Assembly (NCBI RefSeq): GCF_037975245.1 | Contig: NC_092576.1 | Location: 41,065,611-41,129,610 of the forward strand | Direction of reading: 5' to 3' | Length of the DNA stretch: 64,000 nt | Origin: Apostichopus japonicus | Taxonomy: Eukaryota > Echinodermata > Holothuroidea > Aspidochirotida > Stichopodidae | In this document: piece by piece, positions 10,790-22,662 of the stretch | How positions within the stretch are numbered: position 1 is the first letter of the stretch | Layout: each line of letters opens with the position of its first letter | Made by a program: the position numbers and the translations under genes | The notes under the pieces: model-generated | Told to the model about the DNA's origin: nothing | The model's input: the letters and a program-made list of their open reading frames with translations, nothing else | Database searches by the model: none

Positions 10790-13030
10790 GGGGAAATCCC
10801 GACGCGCGTCCGTAATTACACTTATCGCAAACGTCTTTGTACGACGGTCTTGTTGGGATGTCTATATATCCAGGGTCTCTGATAGATTCATCATCAAACG
10901 CTTTGTCTGGAAAAATTATATAAGTTAATTAATAATGATGAAACGATTACTAAAATAAGTTTGTCATCTAAAACGAGGTAAATCTTGTTGCTACGCACAT
11001 ATTTTTCCGATCTGAGATAATATCGAACTAAGTCACTAGTTCTAACATTTCGCAGAGTGTAATGAGTGGCTTTCAAATGATTTCAAAAGTGAGAGAGGGA
11101 AGAAGAGGGGGGGGGGGGTGGCGGGGCGTGGGCGGGGAGTCATATTACCAGCAAAAACCAACTGGAAATGACAGAGGCGAATTAGGGACTATATAAAGGA
11201 GGGCGCTGCTGTGGTGGTCACCGACTTTCCACGTATGAGGGATCTGGGGTCCTCCACCACCCCCATGCCCACAAACAGAGAAATCAAAATGTACTCTCTG
11301 AAAGGAATTATTCATATCATTAGGTCTTTCTAAGTAGGTCTGAACGGAAAGTTGAGCTCATAAATAATATTTAATTTAAAATTTCTCTGACTGATGGGAT
11401 CTTGAACCTTTATGGGAGCCCAGAGGCGATTATAGGAGTTTATAGTAGAGGGCCAGGTACTGTCATGGGGTCACTGAAGCCGTTCCCTATGTAGGGGAAT
11501 TTTGGATTCTTCCGCAGGAAAAAAAACACGACAGATTAGACGTCAATTGGTGCATTCTGAAGCATATTTAGACCATCCATTAGGTATATATATGTGTACG
11601 GGTTAATTCGAGCTTGAATGCAAGCGAGCGGTTGGACCAATGACCGTTTCCATGTAGGGGCAGGATGAGCATTGGCTAAAGTCGATTCAATTTGTCATTG
11701 TCTTGGATTATGGTTGTTGCATAGCTATGCATGACAAAGTAACAATGTTTGGCAATGTTCATACCTCCATGGTATATGCATCACGTGCCCATTTACTCTT
11801 GCTCTACCTGCTGTGTGAGTTGTAGTATACCACCCTCTTTATTCTCAATTCGCGTCGCGAAGATGAACGAAGCTGTTGCTACAGGATATTATAGCGCGAA
11901 GACATTGTGACGTCATGTTATTGACTTTGCGCAGTTTTAATAGTCACTTATCTTTGCTTATCTTTGGGTTTATGCCACTTTGTAAAATTGAGGTACTGAT
12001 TGTGGTGGTGTGTTTGTTTGTATTGCGAGAGATTATGGACTATGCCCCCTAACTGTATCGTGTAACCCTTTATTACAACAGTTGGTTGTATTCGCGTTGT
12101 ATTAGGTTGTATTTGTTAACGCCAGTGCATTCCAATTATAAGAGCCCGAGTTCGAGTCACTCCGAGATTAATGTATGTCGTCCAGTTACACAGTTGTTGA
12201 CAATTGACAATTGACAATTCATAATCATGGACGTTAAATATGAATCTAAGAGACTGACTTCGGTCAGCTTGCGGCTTTGATAAGCCAGTGATGGCTGCTT
12301 CGCGAGTTCCTGCGTGCAGGAGGATCTAAAATACATACATACATACGTAAAGTTGCAGCATAATCTTCATCGTCACATAACACGCTGTTAAAGAGAAACT
12401 TTATTCTGTTATAATATTATCACAGTAAAATCTGGATAACGTCTGTTATCATACAAAGCAAGTATCAACACGTACACTACTACCTGACCCAATCATCAGT
12501 TTCAGACATGCGTTCGCTGTAGGCTAATTTACATATACACAAATGTTTTATCACATAAATAAATACTGGTTAACTATACTGGTAAGCAAATTTCACCTCT
12601 ACTTTGCACGACAAGAAAGCCTTTATATACTTCAAGGAAGTTTGGTCAAATGAGAAATGCTCTGAAGAACACTGGAATACCATGAAAGGTAAAGGGCGAC
12701 CTCTATTGTAGGCCGCACATTATATGAAACAGTACAGTAACCTTCCAAGGTATACACTTCTCATATAAAGCTTTAATGTTTTTGGTCAACGGAAGAACTG
12801 TGACTCAAATGTAAAGCGCCACCAATCCATGCTACCGAGAGGTATCTATTATTTATGTACTACTTTGCGAGGAAACTGCCGTCTGTCATTTTGTTTTCCG
12901 CTTGATTTCCTTTCAATTCAGTTCATGTTAAAGCGTGTTATGTTGACTTCGATTGATTGGTTAATTTAGTATTTTATTACTGAAAAAAGCCCAGCACAAT
13001 GAGTACCTTAGCTTTTATTGAACACCTTAT
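10790..13030. other. intergenic, no gene seen (includes a probable SINE)
   Basis: No exon-like frame with splice sites was found. It contains a G-rich tract (11104-11142). Around 12148-12350 a box B type stretch (GAGTTCGAGTCACTC), three TTGACAA copies and an ATACATACATACATAC tail look like the 3' part of a tRNA-derived SINE. Confidence 0.5.
12110..12355 (+). mobile_element. probable tRNA-derived SINE with (ATAC)n tail
   Basis: A box B-like GAGTTCGAGTCACTC lies at about 12148-12162, a body contains (TTGACAA)3 and the complementary pair CTTCGGTCAGC/GATAAGCC, and a terminal ATACATACATACATAC tail follows. A convincing box A is not visible, so the head may be truncated or degraded. Confidence 0.4.
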
Positions 13031-13039
13031 ACCATAACG

Positions 13040-13414
13040 CAAGGTTTCCCTAACTTTATCCCCCCCCCCCACGAACCCCCTGTGGATGTCAGAGTTGTCC
13101 ACGAACCTCCAACTTTTCGAGACACGATCTGAGTCATTATTATACTATATATAATATGCATAACAGTGCTTTGTAAAAGATCAAGTTCATAGTGTAATAA
13201 TGTAATGAAACATGCACGATACGGCAACATATGCGTATGGAACGCGAAAAGAGTTGTCGATAGATACGACTTTTGTTCATTACTAAATTATATGATATTT
13301 CAGATATTAGTTCAACAAAAAGGACTTTAGTTTGACTTTCAGAAACGTCTCACGAATCCCCTGGGATAAACACGCACCTCCGGGGATTCATGCACCCCAG
13401 TTAGGGAACCCCTA
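13040..13414. mobile_element. second hAT-like MITE family
   Basis: A 375-bp element whose ends form imperfect inverted repeats (CAAGGTTTCCCTAAC at the left; the complement of the right end reads TAGGGGTTCCCTAAC). The flanks CCATAACG and CCCTAACG match at 7 of 8 bases and look like an aged 8-bp target duplication. A poly-C run lies near the left end. It has no genuine gene; the only open frames cross the homopolymer. Confidence 0.65.
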
Positions 13415-13419
13415 CCCTA

Positions 13420-15080
13420 ACGCATGTCTCTGTGCTTTATAGTTGGAAGTTGTATGTTATTCAATTTGTCTTACTCATGATGCCTGGCCTACATTTGTAG
13501 CGAAAAGTCTAATGTTCAGAAATAACCAATAGATAATCATCGGAAATTCCGAGTCAGATTTCAACTATTCATTTCCTTAGAGATAAAGTACGAATTAATA
13601 ATAACAGCAATTTCTAGTTTTTCTTTAATTCTGTAGGTTATCAGCTACCGTAGAATAACGGTTTCACTCTCTTTTATCAAACAATACAATTTTAGAAGTG
13701 CATTGTCACACCGTGGGACTTTATGGTGATCTATATCATATTTCAAGATCATAAAAACTTTCTTTACTTCATAACTTGGATTTTATTTCTGTTTCGATAA
13801 CTTTGTTTTAATTCTAACAAAACGTATCCTTTCAAATCAAACCAAACCTTTTCTTTATTGACTGTTATAAATACTTCGACGAATAATCGAACTCAAATAG
13901 ACAATAAATATTTTAGTTTTGATTATGAATGCTATCAAGGAAGGGCTGATTTCTAGGAATAATTCCTTTCGTTTTCGATAAGAATCGCAGCATATGTCAG
14001 TTGTATTGTTTTCAGCAAATTGATAATATAAATTTAAAAGGCACTATATAGTCGGTTAGTGTGGGGAGATTATGATTATACAAAAGTTCTCATTGATGCT
14101 CAATGTATATATCATCTTTTCCGGCCCGGGAATAAGGGTACTACGAACATATAGGCCCCGCGTTTGCTTCGCGGTTCATCCCAGCCTATTGTGCTTGTCT
14201 CTACTCTCCACTGATATGTCTTTTTTATGTTTAGTGAAATGTAACTATTTAATATGTATTCGGTTTGTTTTCCCTTCAATTATCCACAATTTCAGCTTCC
14301 TGGATATTTGGCACCCCTACCCGCCCCAACAAATATTGAGTGCTGTGGAATAAGAAGTAGTTCTTTCTCTACAAACGTGGGACCAGATTTTGAAAAAGAA
14401 GAGGGTGTGTCCCTCTAGTTGTTGAAACCGCCGTCTATATGTAGAAGTTCTGGAGTTTATAACGTTTTAGTGATGAAATGGTATAGGCCTATACTGAGGA
14501 ATGTGTATTTCATAAAGTAAGCCCGTCTACACGTAAGATTGTTCTCATAACCACTTTGAATATTTTTGTGAGGAAAAGGAAGGGGTGTACACTCTTCACA
14601 CCCTGCTATAATCGCTTGCTTTATATTTCATACCTGACTGGTGAATGTATTCAGCTCGCTAGTATTGTCCAGACTTTGGCCCTTCAGTTGGCTGTGGAAA
14701 AACGGACCTGGAACACTCTCCGTTAGGTCCAAATTTATTTAATTTGGGTAACATTAGGCGAAAAAATGCTAAACCTTCCAGGGTTTCCCACCTGGACCCC
14801 TCAAGGGCTTTTAAATGCATTCCAAATAATGAAATTGGAATTTCTAGGGTATATTCCATTGATTAAGTTAATATATTATGATATCTCCAAATCCAACAAC
14901 TTCCGGGGATTTTCCGTCCGTACTTCCCAATTGAATTTTTCTCTCTCGTATGTAACCCTTTAAATTCATACGAGAGAACATAGAATATCTGAATACCTTG
15001 AGCTTCATGTGAGCCGCCTGGACGCCCATTAGGTCGTTTAGATACATTTCAGAGAAATGTAGGCCTACTTTTAATTCATC
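13420..15080. other. intergenic, nothing recognised
   Basis: AT-rich sequence with short open frames lacking convincing splice sites or protein-like composition. No repeat family was identified. Confidence 0.5.
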
Positions 15081-15084
15081 ATTC

Positions 15085-15518
15085 TGACATCATTTTGCTC
15101 TCTAAAATCGCTACAAAGGCGAACATTGTACACACACTGCTCGTAGCTTTTAAAAAAGAAGTAGCCTGTATAAAGTAGATGTTAAACACAGTGACGTCAC
15201 CCGGAACTTCAAAGTGGTGGAACCGAGTAGGGCACAAGTAAGAAAGAGAGGGGAGAGGGGATTTGAATGTGCGAAACCGCACCTGTATAGAGTGCACGCC
15301 ACGGGAAAACTTAGGGAATAGGGAACACTTCCTAACTTGCGTCCGACTTGTGACTATAGATGAGTAGCGTTTCGAAAAAGACCAAAACAGCAACTTGATT
15401 TATGATTGTAACTTCATACTATTATTGGCTGGGAATGCATGAAACCCAGAAGCTGCAGCACTTTTCGGTAGATCTTGTTCGCCTTTATAGCGATTTTAGA
15501 GAGCAAAATGATATGTCA
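15085..15518. mobile_element. 434-bp element with ~40-bp terminal inverted repeats
   Basis: The left arm 15085-15124 (TGACATCATTTTGCTCTCTA ... AAAGGCGAAC) is the complement of the right arm 15477-15518 apart from a 2-bp indel and one substitution. A clear target duplication is not visible, so the superfamily is open. A 104-codon minus-strand frame inside looks incidental. Confidence 0.75.
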
Positions 15519-15519
15519 T

Positions 15520-16784
15520 AAGGATATTTAATACAAACATATACACAACAAATATTCATGCAATTCACAGCTCTGTTTGAAATATATCATTCAGCTCAAG
15601 CTAGTACGTTGAACAAGCATTTTTTTTTTATATGAGAAGTGAACTTTCATTTATCCGTTCTAATACAATATAGGCTTATGTTTGATACGGCGCTACAATG
15701 CTGTATGTATCCTTACTAATTCTTTGTCGAAGAAAAAACAAGGGAGGGAGAGTGGGGGTCTCTGAACCGTTCGTTCAAGTGTTTACTTTTCGATAGGTAC
15801 CCGTTATTGAATCTGATAACAATCAACTCGAGTTAGACTTATTAACTTGACCTTTGAATTGCGGCTATAAATGCATTACTTATTTAGTGCCGATGTCTTT
15901 AGGTGACAGATTTTTTTTTCTGATATGAAAATTGTTCGTGTCATTTTGGCAAACAGAAAAGCACGGGATTTTCTTATGATAGTCACGGGATTTAAAAGCG
16001 GAATCTAACAGTACTTCTACAGCATAAACGTTCCACAGTAATGTAAATGTTATGTATGGTAATATAATGTTGAGTCAAGTATCGAACACAAAGCTATATA
16101 CGGGTGTGGGCTTGGTATGACGCCTGTCTAGCTTGTATCATATCATGTAATGTGGCGAATAAAGGTAGAGACGGTTTCATCGTTGCCCATGTGGAACTTT
16201 TTTTGGGTAGGCTATGTTGGAAGCCCAAGTAAAAGAAGTTCCACTCAGATAAGCGATGAAAAATTTCTGGTAATTTAAGATGATATATTCGCTCCGTGAC
16301 AATTATAAGTTCAATCAAACGCTGTAAAATTAATTAAAGATATCGTTTGCAAACAGATAGATATAAATAATAAATATAATAAAAATGTAATAAATATTAA
16401 ATTGCCTGTGTAAAAACTGCTCAGAAGTTGCGGTTTTCTTGGGGTCACATGTGATAGGGCATCTGGTCCATGATTGGTTTAATATAAGCTACTTTGGAAG
16501 ATCATTAATATTCATCAATCTACCACCGTATGAAGCAATCATTAGTAAGAAAGAAAGCAACACCTGGTCCTTTTTTTGGTATGTCTCTTTTTGTCTGAAA
16601 ATACGGGCTAATAAACTAGACGTCTAGACGAAAATGGGCCGAACAATTTCTTTATTCGGGAACCGTGGGAACTAACGAGGGGGGGAAACTTGAAGGTCAA
16701 AAGTGCAAAGGCTTAAAGACCTTGTATGAGTTTGAAAGGAACTTAAAGGATGAATAATATCACTTCACGACAATATGTCGACAG
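15520..16784. other. intergenic, nothing recognised
   Basis: AT-rich, with no splice-supported frame. The second hAT-like element copy begins at the right boundary. Confidence 0.5.
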
Positions 16785-17134
16785 CAAGGGCGTAGGAACC
16801 GGGGGGGGGGCTGGGGGCGCCAGCCCCCCGGTGAAAAATGTGGAGGGGCGGAAGTATCATTCCGCCCCCCCGCTTCGCAAGTCAGAAAACCCCTTTTTCA
16901 TTTCCAAATGAGAAAAAAAATCTCATTTGGAGCACCAAATTGCATCTAAGGCCAGGTGAAAATGCAAAATTATATACAAAATGGAGTGGGTGGGTTGAAG
17001 TGTGCTATATTGCACCAAATTGCATCTGAGGCCACCTGGAAATGCAAAAAAAACACCCCCTCCCCTTAGACCCCTCCCCCAGGCCCGCCATCAGTCTTCA
17101 GCCCCCCACTCAAAAGTACCTTCCTACGCCACTG
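16785..17134. mobile_element. hAT-like MITE, copy 2
   Basis: A 350-bp element of the same family and orientation as the one at 1448. It is flanked by a perfect 8-bp duplication, GTCGACAG (16777-16784 and 17135-17142). The ends are CAAGGGCGTAGGAA and TTCCTACGCCACTG. It differs from copy 1 mainly in homopolymer lengths and a short internal deletion. Two clean insertions with different duplicated targets define the element ends precisely. Confidence 0.92.
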
Positions 17135-17144
17135 GTCGACAGTA

Positions 17145-20100
17145 CTGCAAAATGGTGCAGGAGCGAATCATGAGAAACTATTTGTAAAGAGTTTAGCAAT
17201 AACTCGCTGTATATCATACAAGAATATAAAAATACAAGAGTCAAACCGGCTTCATTCCCAAACTATATATCAAAAAAAAAAGAAGTCCAAAACGAAAACA
17301 ACTTCCAACTGTTGGCGAAAGTTCAGTCATTATGTAATGTGCCAAACACTGGCGTACATGCAGGGGCGTAAACATCCGGGAAAGGGTGGAGGACAGGGGA
17401 CATGCCCTTTCTCCCAATTCAGTTAGCATTCTTATCCTATTCCGCTTGCCAACCTCACACACCATACAGGAAAAATAAAATATGTGCGGGACAGGAGGGA
17501 AAGAAATGGAGTGGGGGTATTGAGGCTGTTACGGTTGGGACCTCATGCCCATTTATTGTTCTCATCCACCCGTTGGAAGGGGGTGGGGAGGGGGTTCATC
17601 AACTTCTGAAGTAGTATAAGGTGTCTGGTAATGCTCCTACCCTAATTCCAAGTAGTGATAACTTATGCTGAGACGGTGAATCATTTGAGATAGCTAAAAG
17701 AGAACCATGAAATATAATGATCAAATTTTATATTTTTATTCCTGATAATCCTTGAATTATATTTGAGAATATACAAGACGATTAAATGATACACATGAAA
17801 CGTCGTAAATGCACGGCTAAATAGTGTTATTTAATCTGTTGGAGACCCTATACAGAAATATGATGGTACTTCTGGTTAAGAGAACCTAGTACCTCTGCCC
17901 ACGTCTTTCTTTCCCTTTTCCAACTTTCCATGCTTCTTTCGAAACTGAGAAGCCTGAAATGACTCCTGATTTCTATCTAATTGCTACCTATCAAATAAAA
18001 GCTGTTAAATGAAAACTTATGTGAATATTAAAGATGCGTTGAAGAACCGAGATTGTAAAGTTTACTAGAAATATAACAATTTAATAGTTACAAAATATCA
18101 ACACAAACACAGATATATAAAAAATAATATAATTTAATTTCTACTTTATACTTTAGTAGTATCAGTTCATTTGGCCAGAATCATCTCTTAGTTCTTGTAT
18201 TCTTGTGGCTGAAGTTGAATTATTAATAAAATATGTACAAATGTTTCATTTCTTTAAGTTAAAATAATAACCTCATAACATATTTTATGCCGGATATATG
18301 AGTTGGTTTCGACTAGTTATATTTGCAATACTAGAATGATTAACTTCGTCAGCAATTGAAATAAAAATGTGATAAAATGTAAAGTATGTGTACACAGAGG
18401 CTGGTTTCTACCAATAATTGAAAAGTATAATGATAGTAAAATATCACATATCACGATATATAAAAAAGTAGCTTCCAGCATGGAGCAACAATTCCCTCCA
18501 TGGAGTAAAATAGGGTATAAATCCAGTAAAATTTGAGAACATACTACGAAAGAAAATTAATTCAGTTACTGAAAAGATATTGAGATGGCGATTTAAAACT
18601 AACAGTGCAGAAAAATTCTCTTCTAAGATAAGTGTTACAGTGGTATCGGAATATCTGTTTAAAGTAAATATTGTTCATACATTAATAGTCACGTGATTCT
18701 TCGAAAAAGGCTATCACTATCAGTGTTATTGTACTTGATTTTTTTCTGAGCTTGTTTGGTTAATGAAAGGTTATCACCATTTGGATGTTTATGACCATAT
18801 CCTTTTAAAAAAAGAGATCTAATAATAATATAGGTCAATACAATCAGGAGCACAAAATAATAGTTTGATTATGCTTTCTTATGCCGGTTAGAAACCAATT
18901 GGTTTGTATATTCAATACTCCGATTGTGAAGCAACACCATCTAATACGTAAAAGCGAACATATAGACATACATAACTGTTACATATTCATGTCTTGACGC
19001 GTATCTTTGTTAGAGTGTTTCCTCCAAAACAATCCTCGATGCTGGAGCTTATATTGCAAAAGTCAATTCATTTCGGAAGGTCATCGATATTATTCATGCA
19101 TCTTCAAACAGGTCGTACAAAGTGCTGTTCTTTTCCAATTATGATGATGCTATTTTTTCATCGTTTATCGCGTATTTCTTTGCTTTTGCAGAATCATTTA
19201 TCGCATATGTCATGCTAGAAACTTAATACAGAATAATTTGGCGTTTGGTAAGATCAGTGTGTGTATAGCAATCGATTGTAATTGCACGCCGATACAGGGT
19301 TAAAAAAAGGGATCGGTAAGGCCCTGACGACATTGAAGTCAATAACAATGTAAGGGATTGGACGAACCTCTTCCAGAAGAAATATAGATGTGAAATTTTG
19401 CATTCTGGATAATGAGTAGGCTATAAAATACCGGAACGGTTGAGTTCTTTACACATCGATGTGCTAACAATAATAGTTTTGATTTTTCAGTGGGGTCGAA
19501 AAGGAGGGGGGGGGGGGTCGTTGTTGTAAGCTTTGGCCCCCAAGATCCGTTTCTGCAGGACATTAGACTTACGACTCGTTCCAAACGGTGACCTATAAAA
19601 AGGAGGAAAAAAAAAAATCAAGTTCCGTTACTGCTCGACTGATCGAGATATTTAGCTAAAGATAGGTTTGTCACATAATAAGTACAGTAAGTAGTCGTAG
19701 TAACAAACATTGAAAATGGACAAAGCATGTAATTAAAGGGAATTATGGTCTAACAAAATGAATGAAAACATGCGTGATGAATCTTTACGAACTTCAAAAT
19801 ACCATTGCTTTGCACCTAATTACAACTGCCTACATTAAACATATGATAACACGTGTCGATTAACCATTCATAATGATCATGAATGTAATAGTATGAACAA
19901 TCCCACACCCTTCACCAGTAGAGTGTTTCTTGTATCAAAGAAGTATAACATTACCACTTTATCATATTCTTCTTTAGTAAGTTTGGACAAACTTTCGGTT
20001 TGCTGTGGTGAGAAAAGAAAATGAGCATTATTCCACTAGATCATGTGTTAAATATATCATCAACGACAGACTATCAACAGATATTAAAGTTATATGAAGA

Positions 20101-22450
20101 GTCATTCAGTACCAAATTATGCAACATTTACCTTAGGCAAATTACTGATAGCATCCCACCCCCCCCCCCCCCCAACTTCAGAACAAGTGGTCTTAGGAAA
20201 TTCTTGAAGGAGAGACCTATTTCTCATATAGGGGTTGTGCATGGACACTTTAATAGGTTGAGAGGAGAGGTAGGGATATGGTGCCTTAGGTCGTTAGATT
20301 TGACACTAGAGTCATGCCATATAGGACCATTGAACATTTGGACAGAATCTAACATAGTCTTACCAGAATGCTTACTTGGTTAAGAAGTAAAATGCCCATA
20401 TTGTTAAATATAGTGAGAATTTAGCGTGTAGTTTATGCGGTAGTTAAAATATTGTTTATGTTTCTTTTGCAACTGTCATTCACAGTTGAATATTCTGTAA
20501 TGTTTACTTTCATCAAATGTATGGGCGACAAGGGGGGGGGGGGATTGATTGTATTTGTAATTTTTAAAGGAGGGCACGGCCCCTGGTTTCAATTGGTCCG
20601 TCATTATCTATTCGCAACATTGTATCAGCTTGTAAAAGCGACCACTATCACAAAATGAAAGTGTCTATTTTAGGAAAAGGAAAACTTAGCACATATACAT
20701 GAGCAGTTCATACAAGTTAAAGTTAGCGTACCTGCCAAGTTCCAGAATCCATATCTAATGAGTAACAGTTGATTGAGGAGTACCAAATGACTGAAAAAGA
20801 AAGTGAAGACATGAGAATTAATGTGGATTATGCTTAACAATTCGATCATAATGTTCCATATGACGGTTCAATGCTATATAACATACCAAATGAGTTTGTT
20901 GTTGAGTATGATTATTCATATTCATATCAGTGATAGTATTGTAAGAATGTTTCACGCCAGCGGCGTAACGTGTGGTGATGATCATGGGAGAACCTTCAGG
21001 CCTCGCAACATAAAGGACCCCAAGATTATATAAACAATAAAAGGTACGCAGGTTATATATGTCATCTAAAAGATGTGGAAACCAAATCGTATTGCAATTG
21101 TACGGTAAGGTTAAGAAACAACATAATCTACAACAAATATGCCAATATCTCTCCTTGTTCCCTTTTTTTTTAATCTTCTATTGACTAATGCTATTCATAT
21201 ACATATAACTGGTTCATACTTTACTTATTAAATTATCCTCACTCAAAAAGGGCCCGTGATAAGATGAAAAAGCCCGAGTTTCAGCAAAGGGCAACTGTCT
21301 GCTATCGCTTTATCGGTCCCAGTTAATCCGTGGCCCACAGGCCCCGAGTTAATCGTTACCCCATACTAGGCAATATTACTAAAATTTACTAACAAGAAAT
21401 ACATTTAGACTGAAAGTTGGAAGACAATTGCCCAGTTAGAGAATTCTGTTTGACTTCAACATGTAAATGTCTTATAATAAACAAGAAATTCACATGTAAT
21501 TAAAATACTGAGTTAAGATATTTCCAATTTGTACTTGGAAACTAATTGGGTTTAAAGTTGACATAACGATGCAGTTGGAAATGTCCAAAACATTATTATA
21601 AACATTTATAAATGCTGATCAGTTACAAATAAATCGAAATGCAAACGTTACCTTTGATGTCATTCAAGCCATTTGATTTTAAATGCATAAACGCAGATTT
21701 ATCTTTAATCTTTAAAGGCATCAAGACAAATGCAAAACTGGAAGAAAGAAAAACGGAGCTTAAATAATAAATTATGTAATATGTCAGTCGGAAGACGTAT
21801 GTATGATTAAACTGTTCAAATGCTCATTATTGGCATATGCACATATGTATTTTGCTAGTGTATTTCATTTAGTTTCCTGTTACCTGATGTAGTTAACGCG
21901 ATATTGTACAAAACCAGAAAGCTGAATAGACAAACGAATTACCAAATGAAGTGAGTCTTAACTTGAATAAATCCTTCCTATGTTTTCAAGAAGTAAATAT
22001 TTTGTTGACAGTTTGTCGTCAAAAGACTTTCTTGGGTATGCAGAAATCATTACCCCATTAGAGATTGTATGTGTCATTTTTTCTTCCTATGCAGCTGTTT
22101 CTTCTCATTCATCCCACCGGTTTGCTTCTGAAGTCAGTTTACGCAGTGAAGTTACTGTAGTGATTACTAAAACCATAATCACATCCCTTTAATATACAGT
22201 ATTCAGTTACCAGTTGAAGTCGAAGTACCTGAGACACGTTCACGACTTTTCCAGATGAATCATGTATAACCTTGTTACGAAAATACTGACTTAAAAGTTA
22301 CAGAACCTCCCTCTAACCTATCGTTTGCTCTCCTCTCCACTCGTAAATTAAATAATATTGTAATATATTGTAATATTGTAATCGAAAAAAATTTCACTCT
22401 GAGACAAAGTGTCATGTTGATCTGTATTATTTGATAGATGAGTTGCAAAT
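17145..22450. other. long intergenic or 3' region of gene A, no exon confirmed
   Basis: No reliable exon. It contains a hAT-like start CAGGGGCGTAAACATCC (from about 17362), a G run (19506-19518), a C run (20158-20174), another G run (20532-20542) and a possible repeat edge CAGCGGCGTAACG (20959-20971). Further C-terminal exons of gene A must lie here if its transcript continues beyond 22454. None with correct phase and homology to gene B could be demonstrated. A possible short minus-strand terminal frame (ending SEANRWDE, near 22105-22165) was seen but is unsupported. Confidence 0.45.
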
Positions 22451-22453
22451 TAC

Positions 22454-22662
22454 CTGATTTCTTTTAAATTCCTACAACTTGAGGCGTATTTGAAAATGTC
22501 ACTTAGAACTTCTTCACTAAGTTGAAATCCCTTTTGGTGGAACCACAGCTGGCTGACGTCAATCAGTGGTGGTAAACGAACGTCAGTATTCAGAACGATC
22601 TCATTCCGTTCGAGATCAACTGTCTTGAAACATTCATCGAGTGTAAACTTTTTAATTGTAAT
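22454..22662 (-). CDS. gene A exon 9, C-terminal conserved segment
   Basis: The acceptor TTCTCTTTCGCAG is followed by ITIKKFTLDECF and later LPPLIDVSQLWF, SEEVLSDIFKYASSCRNLKEI, then the donor ATCAG|GTAATT (phase 2). The length (209 nt) is identical to gene B exon 9, which has the same motif order. It looks like the start of a C-terminal helical or repeat region. No clear leucine-rich repeat is present within it. Confidence 0.8.

Noticed and set aside
20021-20383. 120-residue + strand frame with a poly-Pro stretch
   Set aside because: It crosses a C homopolymer and lacks splice support or recognisable protein features.
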